From Agromyces tardus (GTDB taxonomy: Bacteria; Actinomycetota; Actinomycetes; Actinomycetales; Microbacteriaceae), in contig NZ_RHHB01000013.1 of NCBI RefSeq assembly GCF_003710805.1, positions 1 through 64,000 of the forward strand: 64,000 bases of DNA, in the 5' to 3' direction. Positions 43,512 through 52,523 of this stretch are shown here, piece after piece (within the stretch, counting starts at the first letter, position 1; the number at the start of each line of letters is the position of its first letter). A program made the translations under genes and the position numbers. The notes beneath the pieces are model-generated. The model did no database searches. It had not been told where the DNA came from and saw only the letters and a list, made by a program, of their open reading frames with translations.

Positions 43512-45758
43512 TGTCCAGCGGGGGTGCGCTCCGCGCGCGGCCTCCCTCGCCCCCGCGAGGATCTCGAGAAGCTCGCCGACCTCCTCGGGCGAGCGCACGC
43601 GGTGCGCCGCGAGCGACTTGCCCTGGCCCACCTTCACGCCGACGTCGCCCGTCTCGAGGATCGCGAACGCGTCCTCGTCGGTGACGTCGTCGCCGACGTA
43701 CAGCACCGCAGACGCGCCGACGTGCTGGCGCAGCCGGGTGACGGCCTCGCCCTTGTCGCTCGCGCGCACCGAGAACTCGAGCACGCTCTTCCCCGTGCGG
43801 ATGCTGAGTCCGGGCACGACGCTCTCGACGCGGTCGCGCGCCGAGCGCTGCAACGCCGCGCCGGCGACGGAGCCGAGCTTGCGCGTGTGCAGCGCGACGC
43901 CGGCGGGCTTGCGCTCCACCCAGGCGCCCTCGGTGTCGGACACCGCCTGCTCGAGCACCTCGGTGAGCTGCTCCAGGCGGGTGAGCTCCGCGTCGCGCAG
44001 GTCGATCGTGACGCCGTCGCCGTCGAGCTGGAGCTCGACGCCGTGCGACCCGCTGAGCAGGGCGGCGACCGGCGGCGAGGCGACGTGGCGCAGGCTCGCG
44101 AGGGCGCGGCCCGAGACCAGCGCGACGCGCGTGTCGTCGGCGGAGAGGAGCCGGTCGATCGCCGACCGTGCGCGGTCGGTCGAACGCGCGTCCTCCGGGC
44201 GGTCGACGATCGGCGCGAGCGTGCCGTCGAAGTCGAGGGCGACGAGCAGGCGCTCCGACTCCGCGAGCTGCGTGAGTGCGACGCGCAGCCCGTCGGGCAC
44301 GCCCGGGTCGATCTTGCCGACGCCCGTGAGCGTCTCGAGGAACGTCGCCGACCAGTTCGCCACGTCGTTGTCGCGCACGCGCTTGCGCAGGGAGCGCATG
44401 CGACGCGCGCGCTCGCGCTGCGGCATCCGCACGGCCTCGATCATCGAGTCCTTCAGGCCCTCGATGTCGTGGGGGTTCACGAGCACGGCCTGGCGCAGCT
44501 CGTCGGACGCGCCCGTGAACTCGCTGAGCAGCAGTACGCCGTCGTTGTCGAAGCGGCAGGCGACGTACTCCTTGGCGACGAGGTTCATGCCGTCGCGCAG
44601 CGCCGTGACGAGCATGACGTCTGCGGCGAGGTAGAGCGCCACCATCTCCTCGCGCGGGTACCCGTGGTGCAGGTAGGCGATGGCCTGGTGGCCGAGCGTG
44701 GAGTAGTCGCCGTTCAGCCGCCCGACCATGAGCTCGATCTCGTCGCGCAGCTGGCGGTACGTCTCGACACGCTCGCGCGACGGGCTCGCGACCTGCACGA
44801 GGGTCACCTCCTCGACGCCGAGCCGGCCGTCGCGGAGCAGTTCGCCGAACGCCTTCAGTCGGTGGCGGATGCCCTTGGTGTAGTCGAGGCGGTCGACGCC
44901 GAGCATGACGATCTCGGGGTCGCCCAGGCTGTGGCGGATCTCCTTCGCCCGCGCCTGCACGTCGGGGCGCCGGGCCAGCTCCTCGAAGGAGGCGGCGTCG
45001 ATCGAGATCGGGAAGTGCCGGGCCACCACGTGCCGCGTCTCGCCGTCGGCCTCGGGCACGTCGATGACCGACCCCCGGGTGGGGTAGCCGAAGAGGCGGC
45101 GCACCGCACGGCCGAAGTTCCCCGCATCCGCCGCCCGCTGGAAGCCGATGACGTCGGCGCCGAGCAGGCCGTCGATGACCTGGCGGCGCCAGGGAAGCTG
45201 CGAGTAGATGCCGTACGCGGGGAACGGGATGTGGTTGAAGAACCCGATCACGAGGTCGGGGCGGGCCTCGCGCAGCATCCGCGGCACGAGCTGCAGCTGG
45301 TAGTCCTGCACCCAGACGACGGCCCCCTCGGATGCCGCGTCGGCGGCCGCGTCGGCGAAGCGGCGGTTGACGCGCACGTACGACTCCCACCACTCGCGGT
45401 GGAAGCTGGGCGGCGCGATGACGTCGTGGTAGAGCGGCCAGAGGGTGTCGTTGGAGAAGCCCTCGTAGTACTCCTCGAGCTCCTGCTCCGAGAGCGGCAC
45501 GGGGATGATCGAGATGCCGTCGTGCTCGAACGGCGCGAACTCGCGGTCGGCCACGCCGGCCCAGCCGATCCACGCGCCGTCGGCGGCGCGCATGACCGGT
45601 TCGAGCGCGGTGACGAGGCCGCCCGGCGAGCTCTTCCAGCGGGTCGCGCCGCCGGGGCCCGCGACGTAGTCGACGGGGAGCCGGTTGGAGACCACCACCA
45701 TGTCGTACGCTGCGGCGGCCGAGGCGTCGTCGGGCTCGGTCTTTCGGGCGTCCTGCAT
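43509..45758 (-). CDS. Fused trehalose-6-phosphate synthase/phosphatase
   Basis: A 749-residue bifunctional enzyme. Residues 18-475 are the GT20 synthase (OtsA): SNRLPVDYV, IGWAG, VWVQDYQLQLVPRML, GVDRLDYTKGI, REEMVALYLAADVMLVT and the ALRDGMNLVAKEYVACR nucleotide-sugar site. Residues 500-745 are the HAD phosphatase (OtsB): LDFDGTLAPIV (catalytic Asp), VSGR, SHGVELQL, and the metal motif YVGDDVTDEDAF. It makes trehalose from UDP-glucose and glucose-6-phosphate in one chain. Separate genes are the more common bacterial arrangement. Directly upstream of ilvD. Confidence 0.94.
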   Translation of the reverse strand: MQDARKTEPDDASAAAAYDMVVVSNRLPVDYVAGPGGATRWKSSPGGLVTALEPVMRAADGAWIGWAGVADREFAPFEHDGISIIPVPLSEQELEEYYEGFSNDTLWPLYHDVIAPPSFHREWWESYVRVNRRFADAAADAASEGAVVWVQDYQLQLVPRMLREARPDLVIGFFNHIPFPAYGIYSQLPWRRQVIDGLLGADVIGFQRAADAGNFGRAVRRLFGYPTRGSVIDVPEADGETRHVVARHFPISIDAASFEELARRPDVQARAKEIRHSLGDPEIVMLGVDRLDYTKGIRHRLKAFGELLRDGRLGVEEVTLVQVASPSRERVETYRQLRDEIELMVGRLNGDYSTLGHQAIAYLHHGYPREEMVALYLAADVMLVTALRDGMNLVAKEYVACRFDNDGVLLLSEFTGASDELRQAVLVNPHDIEGLKDSMIEAVRMPQRERARRMRSLRKRVRDNDVANWSATFLETLTGVGKIDPGVPDGLRVALTQLAESERLLVALDFDGTLAPIVDRPEDARSTDRARSAIDRLLSADDTRVALVSGRALASLRHVASPPVAALLSGSHGVELQLDGDGVTIDLRDAELTRLEQLTEVLEQAVSDTEGAWVERKPAGVALHTRKLGSVAGAALQRSARDRVESVVPGLSIRTGKSVLEFSVRASDKGEAVTRLRQHVGASAVLYVGDDVTDEDAFAILETGDVGVKVGQGKSLAAHRVRSPEEVGELLEILAGAREAARGAHPRWT

Positions 45759-45802
45759 CGTCGTCGGTCCCCTCCTGGCGATCAGTTCAGGCTAACAGTC
45801 CC

Positions 45803-45824
45803 CCACCCCTCGGTCAGGGGGTGG
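45803..45824 (-). terminator. Possible terminator after the YhgE gene
   Basis: Stem CCACCCC/GGGGTGG with an 8-nt loop, about 60 bp past the YhgE stop and 45 bp before the trehalose gene start. Little T tract on the minus strand. Confidence 0.45.
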
Positions 45825-45883
45825 CGTCGCATCGGCCCGCCCCGGTTCCCCAGGTCGCGTCCGGTCCCGTCAGGGCGCCGGCG

Positions 45884-47962
45884 CTACGCGACCGCGGCCG
45901 ACGCGAATCCGGTCGAGCGGATGCCGCGGCGCCGCCCCACGACGACGGCCGTGCCGAGCACGCCGCCGACGCCGAACAGCGCGATCACCGCGGCCGGACC
46001 GGCGACGGCGGCACCGCCCACGCCGGCGATGATCGCCTGCATCCCCTGCACCGCCCAACTGAGCGGAAGGAACACGCTGATCGCCTGGAACGGCGCGCTC
46101 AGCACCTCGATCGGGATGAGGCCGCCCGTCGCGACGAGCTGCACGACAAGGAGCACGAGCGAGACGATCGTGCCCGCCCGGCCGAGCCACGCGGAGAGGA
46201 ATGCGTGCACCGCGGTGAACGCGAGCGCGAGCAGCGTCGCGTACGCGATCGTCTGCGGCAGGAGCGAGACGTCGACGCCCAGCGCGGTGTGCATGAGCGC
46301 CACGACGCCGACCACCTGGGCGAGGGCGATGATGCCCGCCCGCGTGAGGGAGCGGCCCACGATCCCGCCGGTCGACGCCGTGCTGCCCAGCACGTCGCGC
46401 CGGAAGGGCCGGTAGACGAGGAAGAGTGCCATCGCGCCGAGCCAGAGTCCGATCGGGGCGAAGAGCATCGCGATCACCTCGCCGATCGAGCCGATCTCGT
46501 TGTCGCGGGTCGCCGTGGAGGTGACCGGCTGGGCGACGACCGCTGCCGTCGCGTTGGCGTCGATCTCGCCGAGCGGCGCCGCGGCGTCGGCGCCCTTGGC
46601 GAGGCCGCTCGCGAGCGCGTCGGCTCCCCCGGCCAGCTGCGAGGCGCCGTCGGCGCTGCCCGCCACTCCCGCCGAGAGCTCGTTCGCGCCGTCGGCGGTC
46701 GCGGCGGCACCGCCCGCGAGCTGTTCGAGGCCGGTGGCGAGGTCGCCGATGCCAGAGGCGAGGCCGTAGCCGCCGTCGCGGATCGAGGCCGACCCCGCCG
46801 ACAGTTGCGCGGCGCCGCCCGCGGCGTCGGAGATGCCGCCCTGGATGCCGTCGATGCCCGACCGGGTCGCAGCAGCGAGCGTCTGCCCGCCCGTGGAGAG
46901 CTGGTCGAGCTGTCCCAGGGTCGCGTCGATGGCGCCGGCGGCCTCGACGATCTGCGGGTACTGCGCGATGACGTCGGCGTTGGCGGGGTCGGCGATGAAC
47001 GCGTCGAGCCGGTCGGCGACCGGGCCGACGTTGGTCTCGATCTGGTCGACGCCCGCGGTGATGCCGCCGACGTACTGGTCCCACCCGTCGGAGATGCCGT
47101 CGAGCCCTGCGGCTCCGGCGTTCAGCTGGCCGAGGCCCGACGCGAGCCCCTCGACGCCGGTGGTGTACTGCGCCACGCCGTCGGCGTAGTCCGATGCGCC
47201 GTTCGCCGCCTCCCGCGCGCCCGCTGCGGAGGCACCGACGCCCGACGAGAGCTCTCCCACGCCGGCGGCGTACGAGGCCATGCCGTCGGAGAGCTGCCCG
47301 AGGCCGCCCGCGAGCGAGTCGGCGCCGTCGGCGAGCGATCCCGCGCCGTCGGCCGCGTCGGCGAGCGCGCCGGCCATCTGGGCGATGCCGCCGTAGAGCC
47401 CGGCGAGGTAGGTCTGCGCGATCTCGCGGCCGAACGCCGTCGACATGGCCTGCCCGACCGAGTCGGCGACGGTGCCGGCGAGGTAGCCGTGCGAGTCGTC
47501 GGTGCGGATGTCGAGCTGCGCCACCGTCGGGTCGGCACCCGAGAGCGAGGTGACCGAGGCCGAGAAGTCGGAGGGGATGGTGAGCACGGCGTAGACCTCG
47601 CCGTCGGCGAGCTTCTGCGCGGCCTCCTCGTCGTTCGAGATCGACCAGTCGAAGCCGGTCTCGCCGCCGCCCGTGAGCTCCGTCACGAGCAGGCGCCCCG
47701 CGAGCACGGGCTGCTCGCTGCCGTCGGCGTTCGTGATCGTCACCATCTCGTCGTCGTTCACGACGATGGCGGGGATCGCGTCGAGCCGGTCGTCGGCTCC
47801 GCCGATCGCCCCGGCGACGACGCCGGCCACCGCGAGCGGCACCGCGACCACGGCGAACGCGAGCAGGGCCGCGCGCAGGCGTCGCTGTGCGGGGGTCGAC
47901 CCGAACAGCCGGGCGAGGCCCGAGGTGCGGGCCGGCCGGGGCGGCGTTGCGGGGGTGGTCAT
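45884..47962 (-). CDS. YhgE/Pip-family membrane protein (ABC-2-like)
   Basis: A 692-residue protein. One helix at residues 28-52, then a long extracytoplasmic region rich in repeated DGAxxLAxG-type segments (about 190-470, coiled, as in phage-infection protein Pip), then five or six C-terminal helices (about 505-680). This is the YhgE/Pip layout, an ABC-2 permease-like fold. Role in the envelope; in related loci these proteins accompany MMPL exporters. The start overlaps the MMPL stop by ATGA, so the two are made together. Likely controlled by the upstream TetR. Confidence 0.9.
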   Translation of the reverse strand: MTTPATPPRPARTSGLARLFGSTPAQRRLRAALLAFAVVAVPLAVAGVVAGAIGGADDRLDAIPAIVVNDDEMVTITNADGSEQPVLAGRLLVTELTGGGETGFDWSISNDEEAAQKLADGEVYAVLTIPSDFSASVTSLSGADPTVAQLDIRTDDSHGYLAGTVADSVGQAMSTAFGREIAQTYLAGLYGGIAQMAGALADAADGAGSLADGADSLAGGLGQLSDGMASYAAGVGELSSGVGASAAGAREAANGASDYADGVAQYTTGVEGLASGLGQLNAGAAGLDGISDGWDQYVGGITAGVDQIETNVGPVADRLDAFIADPANADVIAQYPQIVEAAGAIDATLGQLDQLSTGGQTLAAATRSGIDGIQGGISDAAGGAAQLSAGSASIRDGGYGLASGIGDLATGLEQLAGGAAATADGANELSAGVAGSADGASQLAGGADALASGLAKGADAAAPLGEIDANATAAVVAQPVTSTATRDNEIGSIGEVIAMLFAPIGLWLGAMALFLVYRPFRRDVLGSTASTGGIVGRSLTRAGIIALAQVVGVVALMHTALGVDVSLLPQTIAYATLLALAFTAVHAFLSAWLGRAGTIVSLVLLVVQLVATGGLIPIEVLSAPFQAISVFLPLSWAVQGMQAIIAGVGGAAVAGPAAVIALFGVGGVLGTAVVVGRRRGIRSTGFASAAVA

Positions 47963-50895
47963 CGGAGGGCCTCCTCGGGAAGCGGTGCGGGGGCGGCGGT
48001 CGTGGCGAGCCCGGCGAGCGGGGCGACCACGGCGGCCGGCGTGAGGGTGACGTCGAGGGTGCGGATGCCGCGCTCGGCGAGCGCGGAGTCCGGCACGGGA
48101 GGCGCCGCGTCGGGGCCGATCGCGGCGAGCAGGGCGGTGCCGGCGGGAACGAGTCGCGCGAGCGGCGCCCACGCGGTCGCCACGACCTCGGGCTCGTCGC
48201 CCAGGTCGACGACGACGGCGCGCGGTCGCTCGGCGAGGGCCGCCGCCGTGGCGACGAGGACGCGCTCGACGGCGCCGAGCGACGCGACGGGCGTCTCGGG
48301 CGTGATGCTTCCCCGCGCCCCGGTGGCGTCGGCGACGCGGCGCACCCACTCGACGACGTCGGAGCGCTTCGGCGCGAACCGGAACCACGAGCCGGTGGCG
48401 TCGAGCCGCGCGCCGATGAGCTCGCCGACGGTGAGGCCGCCCGCGGCATCCGCCGACGCATCGGCCAGCGCGACCCGGCGCAGGACCGCCGTGGCATCCG
48501 ACGGCAGCGGCGAGCCGAGCACCGCGAGCCGGCCCGACACGGGCGCGAGCCGGCCGGCGAACGTCGAGGTGACGACCTGCCGCTCGACCGCGTCGCCTCG
48601 GACGACGAGCACGCCGCCGTTCGGCAGCTCGACCGAGAGCGGCCCGACCGTGCGCTCGGGGAGCCCGAACACGGTGTCGTCGGCGTTGAGCGCCGCCGGG
48701 CGCGACGCCGCCCACTCCTCCTGGGCGAGGTGGGCGCGCAGCCCCTCGCCCTCGATGTCGACGTCGGGGAGGCGCTTGGCGAGCCACGCGGGCAGCCACC
48801 AGGCCGCCTTGCCCGCGAGCGCCATCGCGGCAGGGACGAACGTCATGCGCACGAGGAATGCGTCGAACGCGACGCCGATCGCGAGGGCGAACGCGATGCC
48901 CTTGATGGCGCCGGAACCCTCGGGCACGAAGGCGAAGAAGACGAAGAACATGATGAGGGCCGCGGCCGTGACGACCCGCGACGCGTGCTGGAAGCCGTGC
49001 ACGATCGAGGTGCGCGGCTCGCGCGTCTTCACGAACTCCTCGCGCATGCCCGACACGAGGAACACCTCGTAGTCCATGGCGAGGCCGAACAGCACCGCCA
49101 TGAGCAGGATCGGCAGGAAGCTCAGGATCGGCCCCGGCTCGACGTTCAGGAAGTCGGAGAACCACCCCCACTGGAAGATCGCGACCGTCACGCCGAGCGC
49201 CCCGAACGCCGAGAGGAGGAAGCCCAGGGCCGCCTTGAACGGCACGAATACCGAGCGGAACACGATGAGGAGCAGCACGATCGAGAGCCCCACGACGATG
49301 AGCGCGAACGGCACGAGCGCGTTCGTCAGCCGGTTCGAGATGTCGATCGCCACGGCCGTGTAGCCGGTGACCGCGATCGGCGTGCCGTAGTCGGCCTCGA
49401 TGCCGGGCGCGAGCTCGCGGATCTTCTCGACGAGCGCCTTCGTCTCGGGCGTGTTCGGCGCGCTGCTCGGCACGACCTGGATGATGGCCGTGTCGGCCGT
49501 GGGGTTCGGCACGCCGTCACCGACGTAGGCGACGTCGTCGAGCTCGCCGAGGCGGGCGCCGATCGCGTCGAGGTCGTCGAAGATGTCGGTCGTCTGCGTG
49601 ATGTCGACCGTGACGATGAGCGGGCCGTTGTAGCCGGGCCCGAAGCCGTTCGCGATGAGGTCGTTCGCGTTCGCGTCGCTCGCCGCCGAGGTGTCGGCGC
49701 CGCCGCTCGGCAGGTTGAGGTCGAGGCTCGCCGCGGGGATCGCCGCGGCGCCGAGCAGACCGACGACGAGCACGACGAACACGACGGGCGCCTTGAGCAC
49801 GAGGTCGACCCAGCGGCGGCCCATCGTGTGCCGGCCGGTGTCGTCGTCGGCGTTCGCGCGACGGTGCGCGCGGCTCGTGGGCTTGGGCACGAGGCGCCGG
49901 CCGAACACGCCGAGGAGCGCCGGCAGGAGCGTGACCGCACCGACCACCGCGATGAACACGGCGAACGCCGCCGCGACGCCCATGACGCTGAGGAAGGGGA
50001 TGCCCACGACGAGCAGGCCGAGCAGGGCGATGATCACGGTGAGGCCGGCGAAGACGACCGCGCCGCCCGCGGTGGCCACGGCCTCGGCTGCGCTCTCCTC
50101 GGGATCCTGTCCGCGCGCGAGCTGGGTGCGGTGCCGCGACAGGATGAACAGCGCGTAGTCGATGCCGACGGCGAGGCCGATCATCACGGCGAGCATGGGC
50201 GCGGTGCTCGAGACCGGTGCGATGGCCGCCACGATCGAGATGCCGCCGAACGCGGCCGCGACGCCGATGAGCGCGGTGATGAGCGGCATCCCCGCCGCGA
50301 GGAGCGACCCGAAGGTGATGAAGAGCACCACGGCGGCGAACAGCACGCCGAGCAGCTCGGTGATCGTGAGCCCGAACTCGGTGTCCTGGAACACCTCGCC
50401 GCCGAAGGCGACCTTCAGGCCCGCGTCGCGTGCGATCTCGCCCGTCGCGGTGACGGCCTCGATCGAGGCGTCGCTCACCCCCGTCGTCGGGGTGTCGAAC
50501 TGCACCTGGATGTAGGCCGTGCGGGAGTCGCTCGACACCTGGTCGCCGGCGTACTCGTCGAACGGGCCGAGCACGCTCGCGACGCCGTCGACGCCCTCGA
50601 GCTCGGTCTCCATCGAGGTGATCGCGGTGCGGTAGGGCTCGTCCTCGACGGACGAGCCGTCTGGCGCCTCGACGACGGCCTTCACCGATGCGCCGGCCGT
50701 CTGCGGGAACACCGCGGCGAGCTGGTCGATCGCGTCCTGCGACTCGGTGCCGGGGATCGCGTAGGACTCCTGGAGCTGGCCGCCGAGGCCGATGCCCGCG
50801 CCGAGGAGGGCAGCGAGGGCGACGGCCCACGCGGCGATGACGAGCCACGCCCGCCGGAAGGCGAAGCGTCCGATGCGGTGGAGCAGGAGGGCCAT
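47959..50895 (-). CDS. MMPL-family RND exporter with C-terminal ABC-like domain
   Basis: A 978-residue protein. Residues 1-730 are a normal MMPL/RND transporter: 12 helices in two halves, each with an extracytoplasmic domain, and charged motifs GIDYALFILSRHR in half one and AMDYEVFLVSGMREE in half two (proton-relay Asp/Tyr). Residues 735-978 are extra and read like a degenerate ABC ATPase: a GPLSVELPNGG strand, VVRGDAVERQVV where Walker A should be, SGRLAVLGSPLP, VERVLVATAAALAERP (signature/Q region) and RAVVVDLGDE at Walker B. The Walker A lysine is missing. TGATG overlap with the TetR stop and ATGA with the YhgE start. Probably exports a lipid or drug. Confidence 0.9.
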   Translation of the reverse strand: MALLLHRIGRFAFRRAWLVIAAWAVALAALLGAGIGLGGQLQESYAIPGTESQDAIDQLAAVFPQTAGASVKAVVEAPDGSSVEDEPYRTAITSMETELEGVDGVASVLGPFDEYAGDQVSSDSRTAYIQVQFDTPTTGVSDASIEAVTATGEIARDAGLKVAFGGEVFQDTEFGLTITELLGVLFAAVVLFITFGSLLAAGMPLITALIGVAAAFGGISIVAAIAPVSSTAPMLAVMIGLAVGIDYALFILSRHRTQLARGQDPEESAAEAVATAGGAVVFAGLTVIIALLGLLVVGIPFLSVMGVAAAFAVFIAVVGAVTLLPALLGVFGRRLVPKPTSRAHRRANADDDTGRHTMGRRWVDLVLKAPVVFVVLVVGLLGAAAIPAASLDLNLPSGGADTSAASDANANDLIANGFGPGYNGPLIVTVDITQTTDIFDDLDAIGARLGELDDVAYVGDGVPNPTADTAIIQVVPSSAPNTPETKALVEKIRELAPGIEADYGTPIAVTGYTAVAIDISNRLTNALVPFALIVVGLSIVLLLIVFRSVFVPFKAALGFLLSAFGALGVTVAIFQWGWFSDFLNVEPGPILSFLPILLMAVLFGLAMDYEVFLVSGMREEFVKTREPRTSIVHGFQHASRVVTAAALIMFFVFFAFVPEGSGAIKGIAFALAIGVAFDAFLVRMTFVPAAMALAGKAAWWLPAWLAKRLPDVDIEGEGLRAHLAQEEWAASRPAALNADDTVFGLPERTVGPLSVELPNGGVLVVRGDAVERQVVTSTFAGRLAPVSGRLAVLGSPLPSDATAVLRRVALADASADAAGGLTVGELIGARLDATGSWFRFAPKRSDVVEWVRRVADATGARGSITPETPVASLGAVERVLVATAAALAERPRAVVVDLGDEPEVVATAWAPLARLVPAGTALLAAIGPDAAPPVPDSALAERGIRTLDVTLTPAAVVAPLAGLATTAAPAPLPEEALR

Positions 50896-51503
50896 CAGTA
50901 CGCCCGATCGGGTCGGCCGGCCGGCACCGGGAGGAGGAGTTCGGAGAGCACGGCGACGAGGGCGGTGCGCACCTCGTCCTCGGGCAGTTCGGGGGCGTCG
51001 CCGCGATACAGGTTGCCCGTGGCGAGGATGAAGGCGGCGCCGCCGAGCGCGACGCCGAACCGCACCTGCTCCGCCGCGGTCGCCTCGTCGGCGCAGACGG
51101 CCTCCGCGAGGCGGTTGATGGCGACGTTGGCCCGTTCGATCACGGGGATGCCGCGGAGCGACTGCCCCTGGTTCACGAAGGTGTGCACGGCGAGCCGGTT
51201 GGCGAGCAGGAAGTCGACGAACCGGTCGATGAACGCGCCGCGTTCGCCGGGCGAGCGCCGGAACTCGATGAGGTCCCCGAGGAGGTCCTCGAGCGCGTCG
51301 ATCGACGGCCCGATCGCGGCCTCGAGCAGGGCCTCCTTCGAGGCGAAGTGGTAGAGCACGCTCGACTTCGAGTAGCCGGCGTGGTCGGCGATCTGCTGCA
51401 GGGAGCTCGCCCCGAATCCGACGGTGGCGAAGTGCTCGAGCGCGACCTCGCGCAGCTCGTCGCTCGCACGCGCACGGGCGGAGGCGGTGGTGTCGGTGGG
51501 CAT
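50895..51503 (-). CDS. TetR-family repressor of the MMPL/YhgE operon
   Basis: A 202-residue regulator: N-terminal HTH (SLQQIADHAGYSKSSVLYHF) and helical C-terminal domain with a Glu/Asp-rich end. It is the first gene of the TetR-MMPL-YhgE operon, overlapping the MMPL start. Two operator-like palindromes sit 17-49 bp upstream of its start, so it probably represses its own operon and may act on the divergent small-protein gene. Confidence 0.93.
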   Translation of the reverse strand: MPTDTTASARARASDELREVALEHFATVGFGASSLQQIADHAGYSKSSVLYHFASKEALLEAAIGPSIDALEDLLGDLIEFRRSPGERGAFIDRFVDFLLANRLAVHTFVNQGQSLRGIPVIERANVAINRLAEAVCADEATAAEQVRFGVALGGAAFILATGNLYRGDAPELPEDEVRTALVAVLSELLLPVPAGRPDRAY

Positions 51504-51519
51504 GGAATCGACGGTAGCT

Positions 51520-51552
51520 TGACCGATCGGTCAGGGACTGCACGATCGGTCA
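51520..51552. promoter_or_regulatory. Tandem TetR operators
   Basis: A perfect 14-bp palindrome TGACCGATCGGTCA (51520-51533) and a second copy, TGCACGATCGGTCA (51539-51552), 12 of 14 bases alike, centres 19 bp apart. Located in the divergent space upstream of the TetR-MMPL-YhgE operon. Confidence 0.82.
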
Positions 51553-51601
51553 GATTCACGGATGACTCCCAGACCCGCAGACCACCCGGTAGCGTTGCGG
51601 C

Positions 51602-51790
51602 ATGCGCAAGTACCTCTTCAGCGGAGCAGTGCTCGGATCGATCCTCGGCGCCATCGGGGTCGTCAAGGCCACCATCTCGGGCCCGCGGGACTGGCGTCTC
51701 CTGCTCATGTGGGTGTCGTGGGCGTGCAGCCTCGCGATCGCGATCGGCACCGTCGCCGACGACGAGAAGCGCCGCGAGCTCACCGAGTAG
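51602..51790 (+). CDS. Small membrane protein, 62 residues
   Basis: A short protein with two transmembrane helices (YLFSGAVLGSILGAIGVVKA and LLLMWVSWACSLAIAIGTV) joined by a loop SGPRDWR, and a charged C-terminus. No family recognised. TAGCGT ends 6 nt before the ATG and there is no Shine-Dalgarno: leaderless start. Divergent from the TetR gene; the tandem operators lie 50 bp upstream. Confidence 0.7.
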   Translation: MRKYLFSGAVLGSILGAIGVVKATISGPRDWRLLLMWVSWACSLAIAIGTVADDEKRRELTE

Positions 51791-51934
51791 CGCTCACCCT
51801 CCGTCGGGCACTTCCGCTGCCGAGCCGGGCGCGGCGGCGTGTCAGTTTCCCGTTCCGCGCGGGCGTGATCGACACTGGAAGCCACACCACCCTGCAGCCA
51901 CGCCTGAGACCCGAACCCGATGAGAGGGGAACCG

Positions 51935-52396
51935 ATGTTCCGCCGCTGGCGCCGCGCACGGCTCGCCGCCCAAGCCGCCGCCCACACCGCTGCACCCGCG
52001 CCGCGCCCTACCGCGGCCGACCTCCGTGGTGAGCACATCTTCGAGCTCGTGAACGCGAAGCTCTCCCAGTTCATCGGCCCCGCCGGGCAGTGGTCGCTCG
52101 TGCGACGCAAGCCCGACGACACCGACGCCATCTTCCACGCGATGCTGACGCACCAGATCGCCGCCGAGGTCACCCGCACGCTCCTCGAGGAGCGCGAGAC
52201 CGTCGCCGTCATCGTGCCCGCCGACGAGCAGACGCTCGCCCTCAGCTGGACACCGGCGCCGCTCGTGGTGTGGGCCGACCCGGTCGAGCTCGACGTCGCC
52301 GCATCCGACGACCTGAATGAGGCGGATGCCGCGGCCGACGCCGCCGACATCGCACCCGTGGCCACGCTGCACGCCGTTCCCCGCGCCGCCGCCTGA
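51935..52396 (+). CDS. Conserved-looking soluble protein, unknown
   Basis: A 153-residue protein. A basic N-terminus (MFRRWRRARL) and Ala/Pro stretch precede an alpha/beta domain from about residue 30 to 120 (HIFELVNAKLSQFIGPAGQW, VAVIVPADEQTLALSW), then an acidic Ala/Asp tail. No family recognised. AGGGGA lies 4 nt before this ATG; an in-frame ATG at 51920 is less likely. Confidence 0.65.
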   Translation: MFRRWRRARLAAQAAAHTAAPAPRPTAADLRGEHIFELVNAKLSQFIGPAGQWSLVRRKPDDTDAIFHAMLTHQIAAEVTRTLLEERETVAVIVPADEQTLALSWTPAPLVVWADPVELDVAASDDLNEADAAADAADIAPVATLHAVPRAAA

Positions 52397-52473
52397 CCCC
52401 GCGCCGCCGCGCGTTCAAAATCGGACCCCGAATCTTGTACGGCCACCTCGCGCGGCCGCTCCCCCGCCGTTCG

Positions 52474-52479
52474 TAGCGT
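52474..52479 (+). promoter_or_regulatory. -10 element of the biotin-transport operon
   Basis: TAGCGT about 45 bp upstream of the bioY ATG in the 127-bp intergenic gap. GCGTTCA and TGAACGC occur in the gap far apart; I see no convincing BirA- or BioQ-type palindrome. Confidence 0.4.
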
Positions 52480-52523
52480 GAACGCAGGGCACTTCGCCCG
52501 CACCGCCGACCGAGGGGACCACG

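Noticed and set aside
52397-52523. BirA or BioQ operator before bioY
   Set aside because: GCGTTCA and TGAACGC are present but more than 60 bp apart; no compact palindrome matching either regulator.
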